NCBI RefSeq assembly: GCF_030272615.1
Contig: NC_081415.1
Location: 378,189,892 to 378,249,891 of the forward strand
Reading direction: 5' to 3'
DNA length: 60,000 nucleotides
Source: Cryptomeria japonica
Taxonomy: Eukaryota; Streptophyta; Pinopsida; Cupressales; Cupressaceae
Shown one piece after another: positions 36,126-48,827 of this stretch (position 1 is the stretch's first letter; every line of letters begins with the position of its first letter). Position numbers and translations under genes: made by a program. The notes beneath the pieces were generated by a model. The model saw only the letters and a list, made by a program, of their open reading frames with translations, did not search any database and was not told the DNA's origin.

Positions 36126-37169
36126 AAAAAATATGATACAATATGGTACAAAGAGGGCAATATGGGTGCCCCCCCTTAATATTTCAACATATCCCTATAT
36201 TGATGTCTTAAGGAAGCTAAGGACAAGGATACCTGCCTTCAACACTAATGAGATATCCTTTAGGAAATAATGTCATAAATCCAATCTAAAGAGGGAATAC
36301 TCTTATAAGAAAGGATAAGATAGTATGAAAAAGAGATATCTTGCAAAAAGTGTAAAGAGGATCCTTGGAGGAGAAGAGATATTTTCTCAAAAGACATCTA
36401 CCTACAAGAGGAGTTTCTTGAACAAACATACAATCTTCTACCAAAAGAGTGGAAGGAGAACAAGAATGAATATCTCCCTCCTATTGCTAGGTGGAAGTGA
36501 TTCTTGATGAAGGAAGACACAATTTTGACCCAATGTAAGGGGAAAATTTATGATAGATTCACATTTCCAAGTGAGAAATAGGTTGTAGCCAAGGACATAC
36601 ACCTCTTGTACATAAGAGAGAATCCTTAAGCAAACAATCACTCCACAAAAGGAATAACATCAGCTCATTAGAAAACACCACTCCACAAAGGAAAAAGTTA
36701 TATCCTTAGAAAGGATAAGATAAATATCATTGCACTCCAAGTTTAAGAACAATGAGAAGTATTACACAACCCCTAAGGAGAGATTAGACATAAGAAAATC
36801 CAAAATATACTCACATGAAGTAATATTCAATGTAAGAAAAGCCATTAATATATGAAAAATGCAACTCTAAACAAATGTTAACTTCAATGAGACATAGAGA
36901 AAGAATTTATAAGAAGGATCACATACTATTAGTCATGAAGGATATACATTATATGCAGGAAAGGATATCAAAACATGAAAAATGCAACCCCTAAAGGGAA
37001 TAGTGGAACCTTAGATAGGGAGAAGAAATAAGATAAGAATAAATGATGTTGCTGCCCCAAAATATTTGTAATTTAAAAATCATCTCCTATAATGACAAAG
37101 ATCTCCCAATCAAGTTAACTACTTGTGTCATAGGGTGAGGAGAAACACGAGGTTTGAAAGAGTGCTAAG
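36126..37169. other. no recognisable gene
   Basis: A-rich sequence. Short open frames here show no family resemblance. It probably belongs to the reverse-strand element whose gag is at 37170-37800, but I cannot prove it. Confidence 0.4.
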
Positions 37170-37800
37170 ATATCACTTTCTTACTAAGATGTATGCAAGC
37201 CCTATTAAGTTATTCTTGAACAAATTCCTTAAATTATTTACAATTTCCAAGAGAATGAGAACCACCATGATGAAAAATATAATGCTTATTACCTTCTTTT
37301 TTCTTATTTCTAAACCTTATAAAAGGAATAACAACATTGTTATCATATTTTAATTTCCAAAAAAATCTAGTGGCTAATTTCTCGTGATCATCAATAGGAT
37401 TAGACATTGTCTCTTGTGATATAGAAGAAGGATTATCATCAATAAATTTAACTATACCTATGTCAATAAGTCCTTGCATTCCATTTTAAAAATTAGGAAA
37501 ATTATTAGTATCATGATCATTAGAATGATGATATGATCAAAAGGAGTTTTTGAAGAAGAAGCACTTTTAGAATAACGATGTGTCTTTTGTCTTGCATGAT
37601 GATCCTTAAAGTCTTGAATCATAAGGAGCTCATCCATAGGAGAATAATTATAATGTCCTAAACCTTCGGTATTAATTTGTGTAGGAGGGTTTATAGGGAC
37701 TCTAAATCCTTTTTCAAAATTTCCAATTCCTTGTCCTTTAAAACCTTGTTTTGATATTATGTTATAGCCACTCTTATAGGAATTCTTTAATTGAGAAGGG
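37170..37800 (-). pseudogene. gypsy-type gag remnant
   Basis: Reverse-strand reading gives a gag C-terminal region: GFRVPINPPTQINTEGLGHY, NYSPMDELLMIQDFKDHHAR, then HHSNDHDTNNFPNF and MQGLIDIGIVKFIDDN. A second His/Cys cluster (YIFHHGGSHSLGNCKEF) ends near 37230. The pattern 'H-x-S-x-x-H-x-T-x-x-C/F followed by an LIxxG helix' is common just after gag in Ty3/gypsy elements. One frameshift near 37540 and several stops are present. No protease, RT or integrase follows on this strand down to 34 kb. Confidence 0.5.
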
Positions 37801-38021
37801 AGAGTAACATTATAATAGATTTATTTAAATTTTATAGTGTAAGTATGTTGAGAAGGAACAAAGGGACAAGTAGATGAATAAGGGATATCTTGTGGAGGAG
37901 GATTTTCCTTTCTCTCATCATGCATATCCTCTTTGGTTTGTTGGGAAAGAAGATACTTATCATTTAAGACCTCATCTTTTCTTAATATTATGTGAGGAGA
38001 TATATCATTAATGAAATTCAT

Positions 38022-40291
38022 AACATCATCCTCTCTACAAATGGTTTGATGACTAAGATAGGTTCTAGAAGAATAAGGTGGATCTAGAGAGATGGAAACA
38101 CCAATATCTTGATCTTGCCCCTTGCGCTAGGGTATGTGTATGAGAAGAAGATGGTGCCATGTTTCTCTTCAATGCTTTCTCTCAATTAGAGAGATCATTG
38201 ATTGGAGTATTATATTGTTCTTCATTCACATTAGATACCCTAGGAGAGGTACAAGTATGAGGGTTTTCATTACCATCTCTAGGATTAGGATCTACAAAAA
38301 CCTTTTAGGTGATCTACATATGAAATGCATTTCCTTAAAAATATCAGCATAAAAGAAAATGCATTATAAATGAAAGATTTGAGATCTAATTTATTGATAG
38401 GAAGCAATATAGAAATTCTAAAAATGCAATATACCAAAGTGCTATGAATGAAAAGAAACAATGTGAAATGAAAGAAGCCATTATCTAACACATGATTATG
38501 ATAAATATAACTGAAAAACAAAGTAATCATATGTGAAATAGAAAATAAATAATATATATTAAGTGTCATTGTCATTTTTAATATTTAAAATCAGATATAA
38601 AAATTGATTTGAAAAATTAAGTGACCCGCAAATCCAATTAGCCAAAATAAACTAGGGTTTTTAATGAATTAAACCTCAAATTTATGTAATTTGATTAAAA
38701 CAAGACCTATGAATGCAAGATTGAATATTATAATGTTTTTAAATAATATCTAAAAAAATTAATCCAATTTAGGCAACTCACAAGCTCAATTTTAAAATTT
38801 TAAAATTAGGGTTTTTGTGATTTTAACCTCTAAATTTTTGAAATTCAATTGGAGATTAAATTTGTAAAAGTAAAATTGAATTTTAAATTACATAAACCCT
38901 CATATATAAGAACATAAATCAGAATTAAAGGTGTAAGACATCAGGTTCACCAAAAATGTTTTAGGTGAAAATTAGGGTTTCCACCATTTAATATAGTAAA
39001 ACCACTAATTTTGCTTAACAACTATTATCCAATTTATATTCTTATGTCAATTGCATATAAAAGTAAAATGAGGGAAGGAAATTTTGTTTGTTAATCAAAT
39101 TTTTAGGTCTTAGGTTCTTGATCTTTGTAAATATGGTTAAAAAGGGTTCTAATAGGGTTCTAAGTTTGCTCATAAATGAAAGGAGAAGTCTTCTTGTGAT
39201 GATTTTGTTGTAAAAGTATTTAGAAGGAAAAGCCACTTTCACGTGACTTCATGCAAAGTAGAAAGTTTTATGTTTTGACGTTGGAGGGAAAAGAAAAGTT
39301 GAAAAGTATAGTCATACGTTGCTATTAGGGTTTTCTTGGTTTTTCCATGAAATGTTCTCTTTCAATTCTTTCATGGTGAATATGGAGTTTTCTCAACAGA
39401 ACAACCTGCAAAATCATTTACACTTGTGTTTAATTTGAGAAATTTGTGGCATGCAATAGATCTTGTGTATGGGTATTAGTTAGACTCAAGGTTAAAAGTG
39501 CAGTAGAAAGGGGCGTGAAGAATCATTTAGACTTCATAAGTCGAGCTACACAAAGCTCATATAACAACAATGAAGAGTTTGTGACAAATGGATTCATGTG
39601 TTAAAGAGTAGTCATACAATACCATTCATTCCCTAGGTATGATTTTTATCTAATGTCTCTTTAATAGGTTTATGCATAGGTTATAAGAGCTCTATATAAA
39701 AACAATAATAACTAATTAGAGGGTCGTAGGGTTTCCTTGAACTGGTTTTGAGTTATTTTTAACTAAGACAAACTTGAGTTAGTATCACAACCAGATCTTG
39801 GTATTGAGATAACAGTCCTAATCTTGTCAAGGATTGGCCACATGAATGTTAAAGAGAAGTGATGTGAGGATTAAGATCCAAGAATAATTCATGGTCATGA
39901 TAGGTCAATATTTAAAAGAAGACATGTTTGCAGTCATTATTAAGTCACGATCTTGATAAAGAAATCTTAGAAGCATGTAAACCATTCTTGATAGTGAACA
40001 ACAATGACACAAAATTATGAGATAAGAATGTTAGATGGTAGAGCAATAATTACCCTTGAAGGGTAGCTAAAGTATGAATCCCATTTGAGGATAAGTTTTT
40101 ATAGTCATAGCACCATGAGAATAGCCCTTCTTATGACAACGGTTAACAAGGATGTTATTGTCATGAAAATGGTTGTCAAAATTGTGTGAAAGATATAATA
40201 GTCACAATCTCAAAGATAAAGGATAACAACTAGACTGTGCAGAGAGAAAGTATGTAGAAGGGATAAGTTATATATTGTCAAGAAAAGAGGA
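38022..40291. other. no recognisable gene
   Basis: AT-rich. On the reverse strand near 38960, TTTTTGGTGAACCTGATG resembles a gypsy primer-binding region, upstream of the 37-kb gag remnant. This hints that a 5' LTR ends near 38965. The LTR itself could not be delimited. Confidence 0.4.
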
Positions 40292-40830
40292 TAATGGTAA
40301 AATTTCAAGTAGAGGAATCAATAAAATGAAGATTCAAAAGATAATGTTTATGATAGGAATGATGAACAAATTCATAGAAGACAATTTTGATAGTGGTTGT
40401 TGCAGAGATCAATAAGGGTGTCTTTCTCATATACATCTTACTTTCAAAGAGGTTTCCAATTAATGAAATGGTAGTAGTTATCAAATCAATGATAGTTTGG
40501 ATTAAAGAAAGTCACTATTGGAGTGACAGTGATCAAGAAAGGCCATAAATCATCTAAGGGGTTAATGGTAAAATTTCAAGTAGAGGAATCAATAAAATGA
40601 AGATTCAAAAGACAATTTTTATGATAGGGATGATGAAAAAAGTCATAAAGACAATTTTGACAGTGGTTGTTGCAGAGATCAATAAGGGTGTCTTTCTCAT
40701 ATACATCTTACTTTAAAAGAGGTTTCCAATTAATGAAATGGTAGTAGTTATCAAATCAATGATAGTTGGGATTAAAGAAAGTCACTATTGGAGTGATAGT
40801 GATCAAGAAAGGCCATAAATCATCTAAACA
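40292..40830. repeat. 271-bp tandem duplication
   Basis: Copies at 40292-40562 and 40563-40830 start TAATGGTAAAATTTCAAG and end CATAAATCATCTAA. They differ at only a handful of bases and two short indels, so this is much younger than the surrounding transposon decay. Non-coding. Confidence 0.95.
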
Positions 40831-42875
40831 TGTAAGGGATTGGTAAATGGAAGATCAAAGATAGAAAGGACAATATGGACAGTGATTAAGGAAGGAAAGT
40901 TGAGTGAACAAAGTTAGGATAAAGTGTAATCACATGAAGGTAGAGTTAGAGTAGAAAACTTCAATCTAAGGACACAAAGGAAAGCAGTCTTGATCATTGC
41001 TCTTGTCAAGACAATTTATAGAGAGAATACCCATGAGGGAGCAGTCCAAGAGACATGAAGTAGTGGTAAAAAAACCATAGACCTCATCAAGGTCACTATA
41101 AAGGAATATGAAGACAGATTGCAACATAATCAAAATTATTAGAACTTCAAAGATCGTCAAAAGTCTTCTTGACAATCTTAATGGCAACGTTACCGATAGT
41201 CACTAATTAAAGGTATCTTCTAGACAACAGAGCACCCAAAGACTTCATGTTTATAGCTGAGTACCTTTTTCACCATCTATAGAAGAGGCATCAATAGATC
41301 ATTTTTGGTTTTCTTATTCTCATGTATAAAATATACCAATAATTGATTGGACTAGTCATAAGGGGTAGATGAGAGAGTATTTTTCAAGTCACAATTTGTA
41401 CTAATGATAGTGAACTCAGGAAACACTATCATCTCAGTAGAAAAGTTTTGAAAAGATCCCAAATAGAACAATGGTGACAAAAACTGTAGTCCAAGTATTT
41501 CTTAATAACAATCTTAGTGCTTGGAAATGGTAATAATAGACCATACAAATAAAATAATAGTTCTCTTTAAGAAGACTTAGTCACAATCTCAAGAGGCTAG
41601 GTCAAATAAAAATGCAAACAAGATAGAGTCCTCAACTCATTTATCAATTCAAGGCTCAAAAGATTGAATTATCCCTGCTAAGGCACACATCAAAGGAGTT
41701 CGGTCCTATCCCAGGCTCGGTTGAGCCCTTATTAAGTGGATCTTGAGGTTTTAGTTGGGAGTTAAAAGAGTTTGCATTATTAAGCAATTACTTATCATGA
41801 ATTAGACCATAGTTAAGCTTGAATCATGATAGATTTTAAGCAAAGAAGGTTAATTTGAAAGAAGATCTACACTTTTACGAACATTTTAAAGCTTGATGGA
41901 TAGTTTTATACTTAATCAAGAGGCCTCAATGGGTAACACATCAATCAAGATGAGTTTTGAAACCACAAACAACTTGTTTCTACCAGTTATGAACCCTCTT
42001 TCATGGGGTTTTCTCTCATGTATGACCCCAAGGGTTTTGATCCATCTTTCATGGTCTAATCAATAGTTCAATATAATTTTTAGAAGCCACAACAACATGC
42101 CTTTCTACAATTAGCATTCATATTAGTTGGAGTTCTCCTTCCAACTAGGAAAGGACAATAGAAAAGCAACTAGGGATATTTGATTTTTTCCTCCTAAATA
42201 CTCCATTCTCAGCTAGAGAAGGGTTCCTCCTCTAAGTTTTGTTGGAAAGTAATCAGGTGCAACAACTATTGATGCATTTTTGTAAACATTTGAGAGTTAT
42301 TTCCATTTTTGTAATCATTTTCTTTAGATATCAATAAAATACTTGTTGTTGTGCCTTCTAATTTTTCCATGTTAGATTCATATTATTGTGTGTTTACATG
42401 AAATTCATTGTGATTTGTTACAAATCATTTAATTCCATGCACATTTACTATGTTTCAAGCAAGTTTTCTTATAGTTGACTAGGTTATACGATGTGCAAGA
42501 TTTTATTTCAGACTTTGTTATTCTATGAATTTCATCATCTATGCAAATATAAGATAGGTAGCCTTCTTATGAAATATTTATGGTCCTTTAAGTTTGAATA
42601 GGTTGTGAAAAAAGTGTTCTTGATTTGGTCCTGTTGTAATCATTTTAAGTATTTTAGTGCATCACCTCAACTAGTTGTATTTTCATCTCATATGCATCCT
42701 TTTCTATTGTTTTTCCTGACAAAGAAAGTATTTTAGGTGATATCCAATGGGAACCGACCCTTTATCTCGAGGTATACTTTCACTATAGGTCACCCACAAC
42801 CTAAAGGTAGTCGCATGTTGCACATGATTGTTGGACTCTTAAAAGTTTGGCATTAGGTACAATCTTTGTGACAAC
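40831..42875. other. no recognisable gene
   Basis: Low-complexity AT-rich sequence with many short AGTCA/GATAA-type words and no supportable ORF or LTR. Confidence 0.45.
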
Positions 42876-43312
42876 AACAACCATCACATTTAGGGAAAGA
42901 TAGGAATGAGATAGATCTAAGACTAATAGACCTAGATTCTGATCTGATTTTTGGGGTTTAGATGCCTCTTCTTTCCCTTGAGTTGAATTGAATTGCTGAA
43001 GATGTTGAAATTAGGGTAAATATGCTGAAATGAAGGTAAAAATTCAGAAACAGAGAGCTACAATTATCAGATCAAGCCATGAACCTGGATCTAAATATTA
43101 TAAGAGTATTTAGACCTATTCCTCAAGGATCTCTTGATTTTCAAGACTAGGATGGTGATCACCCTAGTCCTCTGCACTTTTTGCAATCTAATGGGGGATC
43201 TCTTCATCTCTATAAATATCGATTCTGAAGATCACGCCTTTGTATATGCTTCTTACACATGGAAATAATGTGAAATAGGTTGGGAATAGTGGCTTTCCTA
43301 TGTCAAATAGGG
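42876..43312 (+). repeat. 430-bp dispersed repeat, copy 2
   Basis: Direct repeat of 34047-34478 with the same start and TATAAATA at 43211-43218. It ends about 210 bases before the D ORF and points towards it. It might therefore supply a promoter to D, but homology stops before the ORF begins. Confidence 0.75.
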
Positions 43313-43524
43313 TCATGATAAGGAGTCAACATGATTGAGTTTAGAGGCTATTTGATAATCAAAGGTAGTTTTGCTGGCATCATCTATAAGACATTTCTTG
43401 GTGGGAAAACCCTAAGAGGAGATTTTTGGCAAGGTAAGTCTCTATTTCTTGAATTCATTCTTTCATTATCAATTGTTGTGCTTGAGGATATTGCAAATAG
43501 TAGAAGAGAGAAGAGCGCTCAATC

Positions 43525-44152
43525 ATGGAAGGAAAAATGTTCTTCAAAGAATCAAGCAACGTGGAGTTCCATATTTTGGAAAAAGTGTTTTTGGATGAAT
43601 TTGATGCAGAGAAAATCAGGAATGTAGAAACCAGTCTAAGTGTTGTTGAGTTACAGAGAGTTAAGCAATCGGAGCACAAAGGTTTAAATCTATGGATTGA
43701 ATTCCCTTGTTTTGATGATGTAGAGGTTGTCAGAGTAATCCTTATCCATGTACGGAATGACAACATCGTATCAGATAATCCCTATCCAATCATGAAAGAG
43801 ATTATGTTAGTTATCACCAACTTATGTGATAGTGGAGATGTTCTTGATAAAAAGTGAATAAAGAACAAAGAATTGGAAACACTAACCGGTGTAAAGGGTG
43901 ATCAACGAGCACTAATCATTGACAAAATCAACCCTGTTGCGAGGTATGTTGTCTATGACGTTTCTTATAAGATCTATATTAGGAATAGAGAAGCTTCCAC
44001 TTTGGCAATTGTTGTATATGGCACACATGCTTGTGATGGAAAAAAAAGCACTCCACTTGTGTGAATTTTTGTTGAAAAATATTAATATGTCAAAGAATAA
44101 AATTACCACTTTTGGTTTGTTTCATTACTTATTTGTTTGGTCATGTATTTTC
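43525..44152 (+). pseudogene. D accessory ORF, N-terminal part
   Basis: The start is the ATG at 43525 (MEGKMFFKESSNVEF). The frame has a TGA at 43855 and a local frameshift near 44010-44090. It then ends at the copia C insertion. Aligned segments with the E protein: VEVVRVILIHVRNDNIV with HIRIILSRVHGDKMYL; IMKEIMLVITNLCDSGDV with ITLEAIHVVTDFCNIGEV; GDQRALIIDKI with SDQ-GMTINTI; the FVSLLICLVMYF region with the E stretch before YFLG. The family is unknown to me. It has no zinc finger and no enzyme motif. Confidence 0.6.
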
Positions 44153-44518
44153 TGTTAGAGTTATCTTGAATTAGCTAATAATTATTTATTTAATTATTAG
44201 TCTATTAAACTCTACACTTAAGCTAAACTTAGGCATTTAATAAATATTGTAGGTATTTAATAATTATTCTAATTATTAAATACACATTATCCCTTTAGGG
44301 TTTCTTTAGGGTTGCATATCTTTAGGGTTTCTATTATCCTTTTATAAGGATTGTATTGTACTTGTTCATTAAAAACTGATTCCCTTTCTGAATGATAATT
44401 TTCTTCTTCAGAGCATTTATGCTTTTTTGTTTTATGTGCCTTCATTCTTCTCTTGTGATAGGTATTTGCATGCAAGTGTTCTTGGGATCTCTGAAGTTGT
44501 ATTTCCTCAACTTCTTCA
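44153..44518 (+). repeat. copia C 5' LTR (type C1)
   Basis: Starts TGTTAGAGTTATCTTG and ends CAACTTCTTCA. The primer-binding site TGGTATCAGAGC follows directly at 44519-44530. Confidence 0.85.
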
Positions 44519-44867
44519 TGGTATCAGAGCCTACATCTATTGCTACTTGTTCCTGATTTTTCAAAAGATTTTTTGGAGGAGGGTTTCAAGTTTTTTCAGA
44601 ATTTTTTATTGGATTTGGGTTATCTATTTTGTTTCTGATCATTTTGGGCTCAAACAGACCTCACCGTTGAGCTCAGAATGCCCCAAAACCCCCATTTCCA
44701 TATAAAATTTGTCAAATTTGGGTTCTGAAATTTTTTCTTTGGTTTAGGCCCAAAGTGCTCAGAAAAAAAACCTTAACCCTAAGCACACAAAAAATGCTTG
44801 AAACTCCAAATCTACTTCAAATGCAAAATTCTCAAAATAGGAACAGGTAGCTACAGATCTGAAGCTC

Positions 44868-46994
44868 TGATTCAGTCCAGGTCCATGGATTCATCCTTTT
44901 GGGCTGAAGCAATCAATTGTGCCAACTATATTCAGAATTGGATGCCTCACAAGGCTATTCAACATATGACTCCTGAGGAGGCTTGGTCTCATGACAAGCC
45001 TGATGTTTCCTTTTTTCAGGTATTTGGTAGTGAGGCATGGGCCTTTATTCTTGATGCTCAAAGGAAAGCCATGGAGTGGAAGAGCTGACCTCTCATTTTT
45101 GTTGGCTACTGTGAGGATGTTAAGGAGTACAGGTTGTTTGATCCTAATTCCAGAGAGGTCCTGTTTCGACGAGATGTTCAGTTTGATGAGCGTCTTCCCA
45201 TAGTGGATACCCCAACTCCTATGTCTACTCCTCTACCTACTCCGGCCATTGCACCACTTTAGGATCTTTTTGAGGATGATTCTGATGATGGTGTTGATGA
45301 TCCACCATCCCCACCTCCACCTGCTCCACCTTAGATGCCCAAGTGGGCTCACCTTACTATTGCAGCGGCAGGTCCTCTGGCTAGTGACCCTTCACATACT
45401 CATCGCACTCATTCTCACATAGTGGGTTCTAGTCTTTTGAGTCATGCTATTTCAGATGATCCTCAGAAGTTTTTAGAGGCAACAGGTCACCCTGAGTGGG
45501 ATTGTGCTATGGAGGAGGAGTATTCTTCTTTGATGAGGAATCATACATGGGATCTTTGTCCTCTTCCTAAGGGCAGAAAGATGGTTAGGTGTCGCTGGTT
45601 GTATCGCACTAAATATGCTGCTGATGGTTCCATTTATAAGTACAAGGCATGTCTTGTTGCGAAGGGTTTTTCACAGGTTGAGGGTATTGATTACTCCGAG
45701 AAATTTTCCCTCGTAGCCAAGATGAATTCCATTCGCTTTGTACTCTCTCTTGTAGCTTCTCGGCGTTGGCCTATTTTTTAGATGGATGTGAAGAGTGCCT
45801 TCTTGCACGAGGATCTATAGGAGGAAATCTACATGGAACAACCTCAGGGATTTGTGCAGGATAGTTCTTTGGTTTGTAGACTCTTGGCGTTCATTGTATG
45901 GTCTCAAACAGGCCCCTCGGGCTTGGTATGAGAAGATGGACTCTTTCTTTCTCTCCATTGGGTTCTCCCGCAGTCATTCTGATCACACCATCTACATTCA
46001 ACTTCTTGAGGGTGACATTTTGATTCTTGTGCTATATGTTGATGATCTTCTCATCACGGGTAGCTCATCCTCTATGATTCAGCATATTCAACGTGCCTTG
46101 ATGGATCGGTTTGAGATGACAGATCTCGGTCTCTTGCACTATTTCCTTGGTCTTTAGGTGATTCAGTCTTCTGATGGGATCTCTCTCTACCAACAGAAGT
46201 ATTCTCTTGACATGCTTCAACACTTCGGCATGCTTGATTGCAAGCTTGCTCCCACACCATTTCAGTCAGGGGTTGTTTTGACCATAGCTTGTCCCACTCC
46301 TTAAGTTGATTCTACACTTTACAGGCAGTTGGTTGGCAGTTTGTTGTACCTGACTCACACCCGTCCTAATATTTCCTTTGCGGTTGGTCTTGTCTCTTGA
46401 TTCTCCCATGATCCTCATGAGAGTCATTGGCAAGCTGCCAAATGTATTTTGAGGTACATTCAGGGCACTAGTTCTCATGGCATTCATTATACATCAGGGG
46501 AACCTCACATTGTTGGCTACACTGACTCCGATTGGGCTGGTGATGTCACTGATCAGAAGTCTACTTTCGGCTTTGTTTTCTGTCTTGGCTCTGGTCCTAT
46601 CACATGGTCTTACAAGAAGCAGACTGCTCATGCATTATCCTCTACAGAGGCTGAGTACCGCTCTGCTATGCTTGCTAGTCAGGAGATCTTATGGCTTCGA
46701 CAGTTGATGACTGAGTTTGGTTTTCCTCCTGATAGTCCCATTGTTCTTTGGTGTGACAATCAGAGTGCTATTCATATTTCCCACAACCCGGTAGAGCATC
46801 AGCGGATGAAGCACATTGAGCTTCACATGCATTTCATCCGTCAGTTGATTCAGGATGGTGTTCTCATTCTGGAGTACATTCCCACTTTTGAGCAGGTTGC
46901 AGACATCTTCACGAAACCTTTTGCATCACCGCGCTATCTTCAGTTGCGCTTTATGCTTGGGGTGAAGGAAGTTGTCCTTGGGGGGTCTTTATGA
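44868..46994 (+). pseudogene. copia C pol (end of integrase, RT, RNase H)
   Basis: Reading begins in the last part of integrase (SSFWAEAINCANYIQNW, PEEAWSHDKPDVSFFQVFG, a linker rich in Pro). RT follows: WDCAMEEEYSSLMRNHTWDL, CRWLYRTKYAADGSIYKYKA, MDVKSAFLHEDL, SLYGLKQAPRAWYEKM and the catalytic YVDDLLITG at about 46036. RNase H follows: YTDSDWAGDVTDQKST, SSTEAEYRSAM, WCDNQSAIHISHNPV, ADIFTKPF, ending at the TGA at 46992. Stops lie at about 45086, 45260, 45332, 45779, 45819 and 46156, with a frameshift near 45880. The C-terminal 180 codons are intact. The lineage differs from A and B. Missing gag and protease mean it could not have moved alone. Confidence 0.85.
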
Positions 46995-47205
46995 GGCCTT
47001 CCTTCCTTCTTCTTCTTTCAGCATGTTCTTTTATCTCTTTTTGGAGAGGAGTTTTTTCCCACTGGGTTTTCTCCTTTGTCTCCGTTTCATAGAGATTTCA
47101 TTGTATTTGGGTACCTGATCAGGCCTTGTTGCCGGGACCCATCTTTCATGCTTTCAGTAGTTGTTCTAGGTTTTAGCTTCTCCCTAATTCTAGCTTAAGG
47201 GGGGG

Positions 47206-47564
47206 TGTTAGAGTAATTGGGTCTTTACTTGATTAATTAAACATTATTTGTTTAATTCTTTAAGTTTCCAATTATCTTCTTACACTTAAGCTAACATTAG
47301 GTGCATATAATTAATTATTATGTGCAAACCTAGGGTTTTCCCTTTTTAGGGTTTCTTGACCTATTAGAGGTTACTTTTTCTTTTCATTGTATCATCTTTT
47401 CAATATACATTTTCTGGTGAATTGGAGCTCTCTCTTTTGGAGAATATTTTTCCTGTGTTTTTCTTGTTCTTCAAATTTTGCTTCATTGCTTCTCCTTGTA
47501 ACAGGTTATTCGGCTTGCAGAAGATCTTTAGGCTACTGTGGGGTTGTATTTCTCAACTCCTATA
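47206..47564 (+). repeat. LTR of a second type (C2) inside copia C
   Basis: It starts TGTTAGAGTAATTGGG directly after TTAAGGGGGG (a polypurine tract). It ends CAACTCCTATA before a second TGGTATCAGAGCC at 47565. It resembles the C1 LTR only in its first bases, the ACACTTAAGCTAA phrase and general layout. It is the natural 3' LTR for the pol region upstream. Confidence 0.8.
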
Positions 47565-47614
47565 TGGTATCAGAGCCGAACCTCATCATGTTGGTAATTT
47601 TTTCCAATTTTGCT

Positions 47615-47704
47615 GTTTTATGTGCCTTCATTCTTCTCTTGTGACAAGTATTTGCATGCAGGTGTTCTTGGGATCTCTGAAGCTATATTTCCTCAACTTC
47701 TTCA
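47615..47704 (+). repeat. terminal 90 bases of a C1 LTR
   Basis: It matches 44429-44518 over exactly 90 bases with five differences, all transitions. It ends at the right target duplication. The junction with the C2 leader is around TTTTGCTG/GTTTTATG. Confidence 0.85.
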
Positions 47705-47709
47705 TTTTC

Positions 47710-48827
47710 TGGGATCCCTTCCAGCAAAATAAAATGTAATATGGGAATCTAGTGTCCCAGCTATAAGGAAGATATTTATATTTATGAATCATTTAGATAG
47801 TAAAGAGGAAGCATGCAAAGCATATTTCAAATCTTTTCTGGACTTGTGGAGTGTTGGCTCGGTATCTCCTGTTACCGATTTGAGAGGTTCCTCATTTGGA
47901 AAGAGAAAAAGAAGACAATCTATGAATGTTTCAGAGTCAAAGAAAAGAAAAAAGGATCTAAAAGAGGGACACATTGTTGTAATTGAGGATCTAGAGTCTC
48001 TTGTAGTTGAAGAAGAATTTGTTGTTGCAGAGCAGAAAGCTAAAGAATCAGATGATGAATCAAATTTTCTAAAGATGTTGGCAGTATTGATGGAATCGAG
48101 AAAATCAACAAGATGTGGCTGACTTCTATTGAATCAAATATAATTAAAAATTCTTTGATGTCACTTGTTCTAGAATAGTATCAGCATAGAGGATATCATT
48201 AACTTACTCCTAGAGTCTCTAAGTGAAATTATTAAGGAGAAGTTATTTGAGCAATTTGTTGAGGTTGGATTTTCATTGGAGAAAAGTATTGATATGCAGA
48301 CTTTGTTGAATGAGTGTATTGATGCACATAAATATCTATCGACATGCATTGAGGAAATGAGTGATTGTATCTGCAGTGCAAGCAAAATCTACAGATATTG
48401 TATCTCTTGACCGACAACTGTAGTGAAGAACAAATCCAAAATTTATGCCATTGAAGATTAATTGAATTTATTGGGCAATTCCTTTTACTTCTTGGATGAC
48501 AAGGATGGTGAGAAAAGGAAAAGAATAAAAACCCTTGATGCTGAACTCTTATATTTGGAGAGGTGGAGAGAAGATTTTGTAAGTATGTTCTTGAAAGTAA
48601 AAGAGGTTGTTGAGGAAAAGTTGAAGCATTTCTCAGCATTGCTTGGTAGTGTAGTTGAGTATGAGTAGAATGCATCTACTCCAGATAATTTCTCCCATGC
48701 TATTGATTTGTTAGTGGAGTGCAAGAGTCTTTTAGTTAGCCTTAAATTGGCCATACATTCTTGGGAGGCTCTTCTTTCAGAAATGAAGAAGAAATACAAG
48801 CTTATTTTTCCGAAGAAGAGTAGTTAA
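47710..48827 (+). pseudogene. D accessory ORF, C-terminal part
   Basis: The frame continues from the left part without loss (FLGSLPAK, stop, NVIWES) and matches the E protein around its YFLGVGDIQWFVN segment. It then runs open 47784-48122, with a basic, nuclear-signal-like run (GKRKRRQSMNVSESKKRKKD). After frameshifts, helical segments remain near 48185-48410 and 48462-48827, for example GEKRKRIKTLDAELLYLERW and SHAIDLLVECKSLL. The last part parallels the C-terminal helices of the E protein (ATSLLESWSLSMKTF). It ends at the TAA at 48825. There are multiple stops. It lacks the long Glu/Lys repeat of E. Confidence 0.55.

Larger units (their letters stand above)
44153..47704 (+). mobile_element. 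chimeric Ty1/copia element C inserted in D
   Basis: A perfect 5-bp target duplication, ttttc (44148-44152 and 47705-47709), bounds the insertion. Removing the element and one duplication restores the D reading frame exactly. The left end is a 366-bp LTR (type C1). The right end is not a matching LTR: it is a different 359-bp LTR (type C2), then a second primer-binding site and leader, then only the last 90 bases of a C1 LTR. Internally gag, protease and most of integrase are absent. The outer duplication shows that this composite inserted as one unit, unless a later conversion event replaced the 3' side. Confidence 0.85.

Noticed and set aside
34047-43312. 34-kb and 43-kb direct repeats as the two LTRs of one element
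   Set aside because: No TG/CA ends, primer site or 5-bp duplication could be placed, and the alignment ends at unmatched points on both sides.
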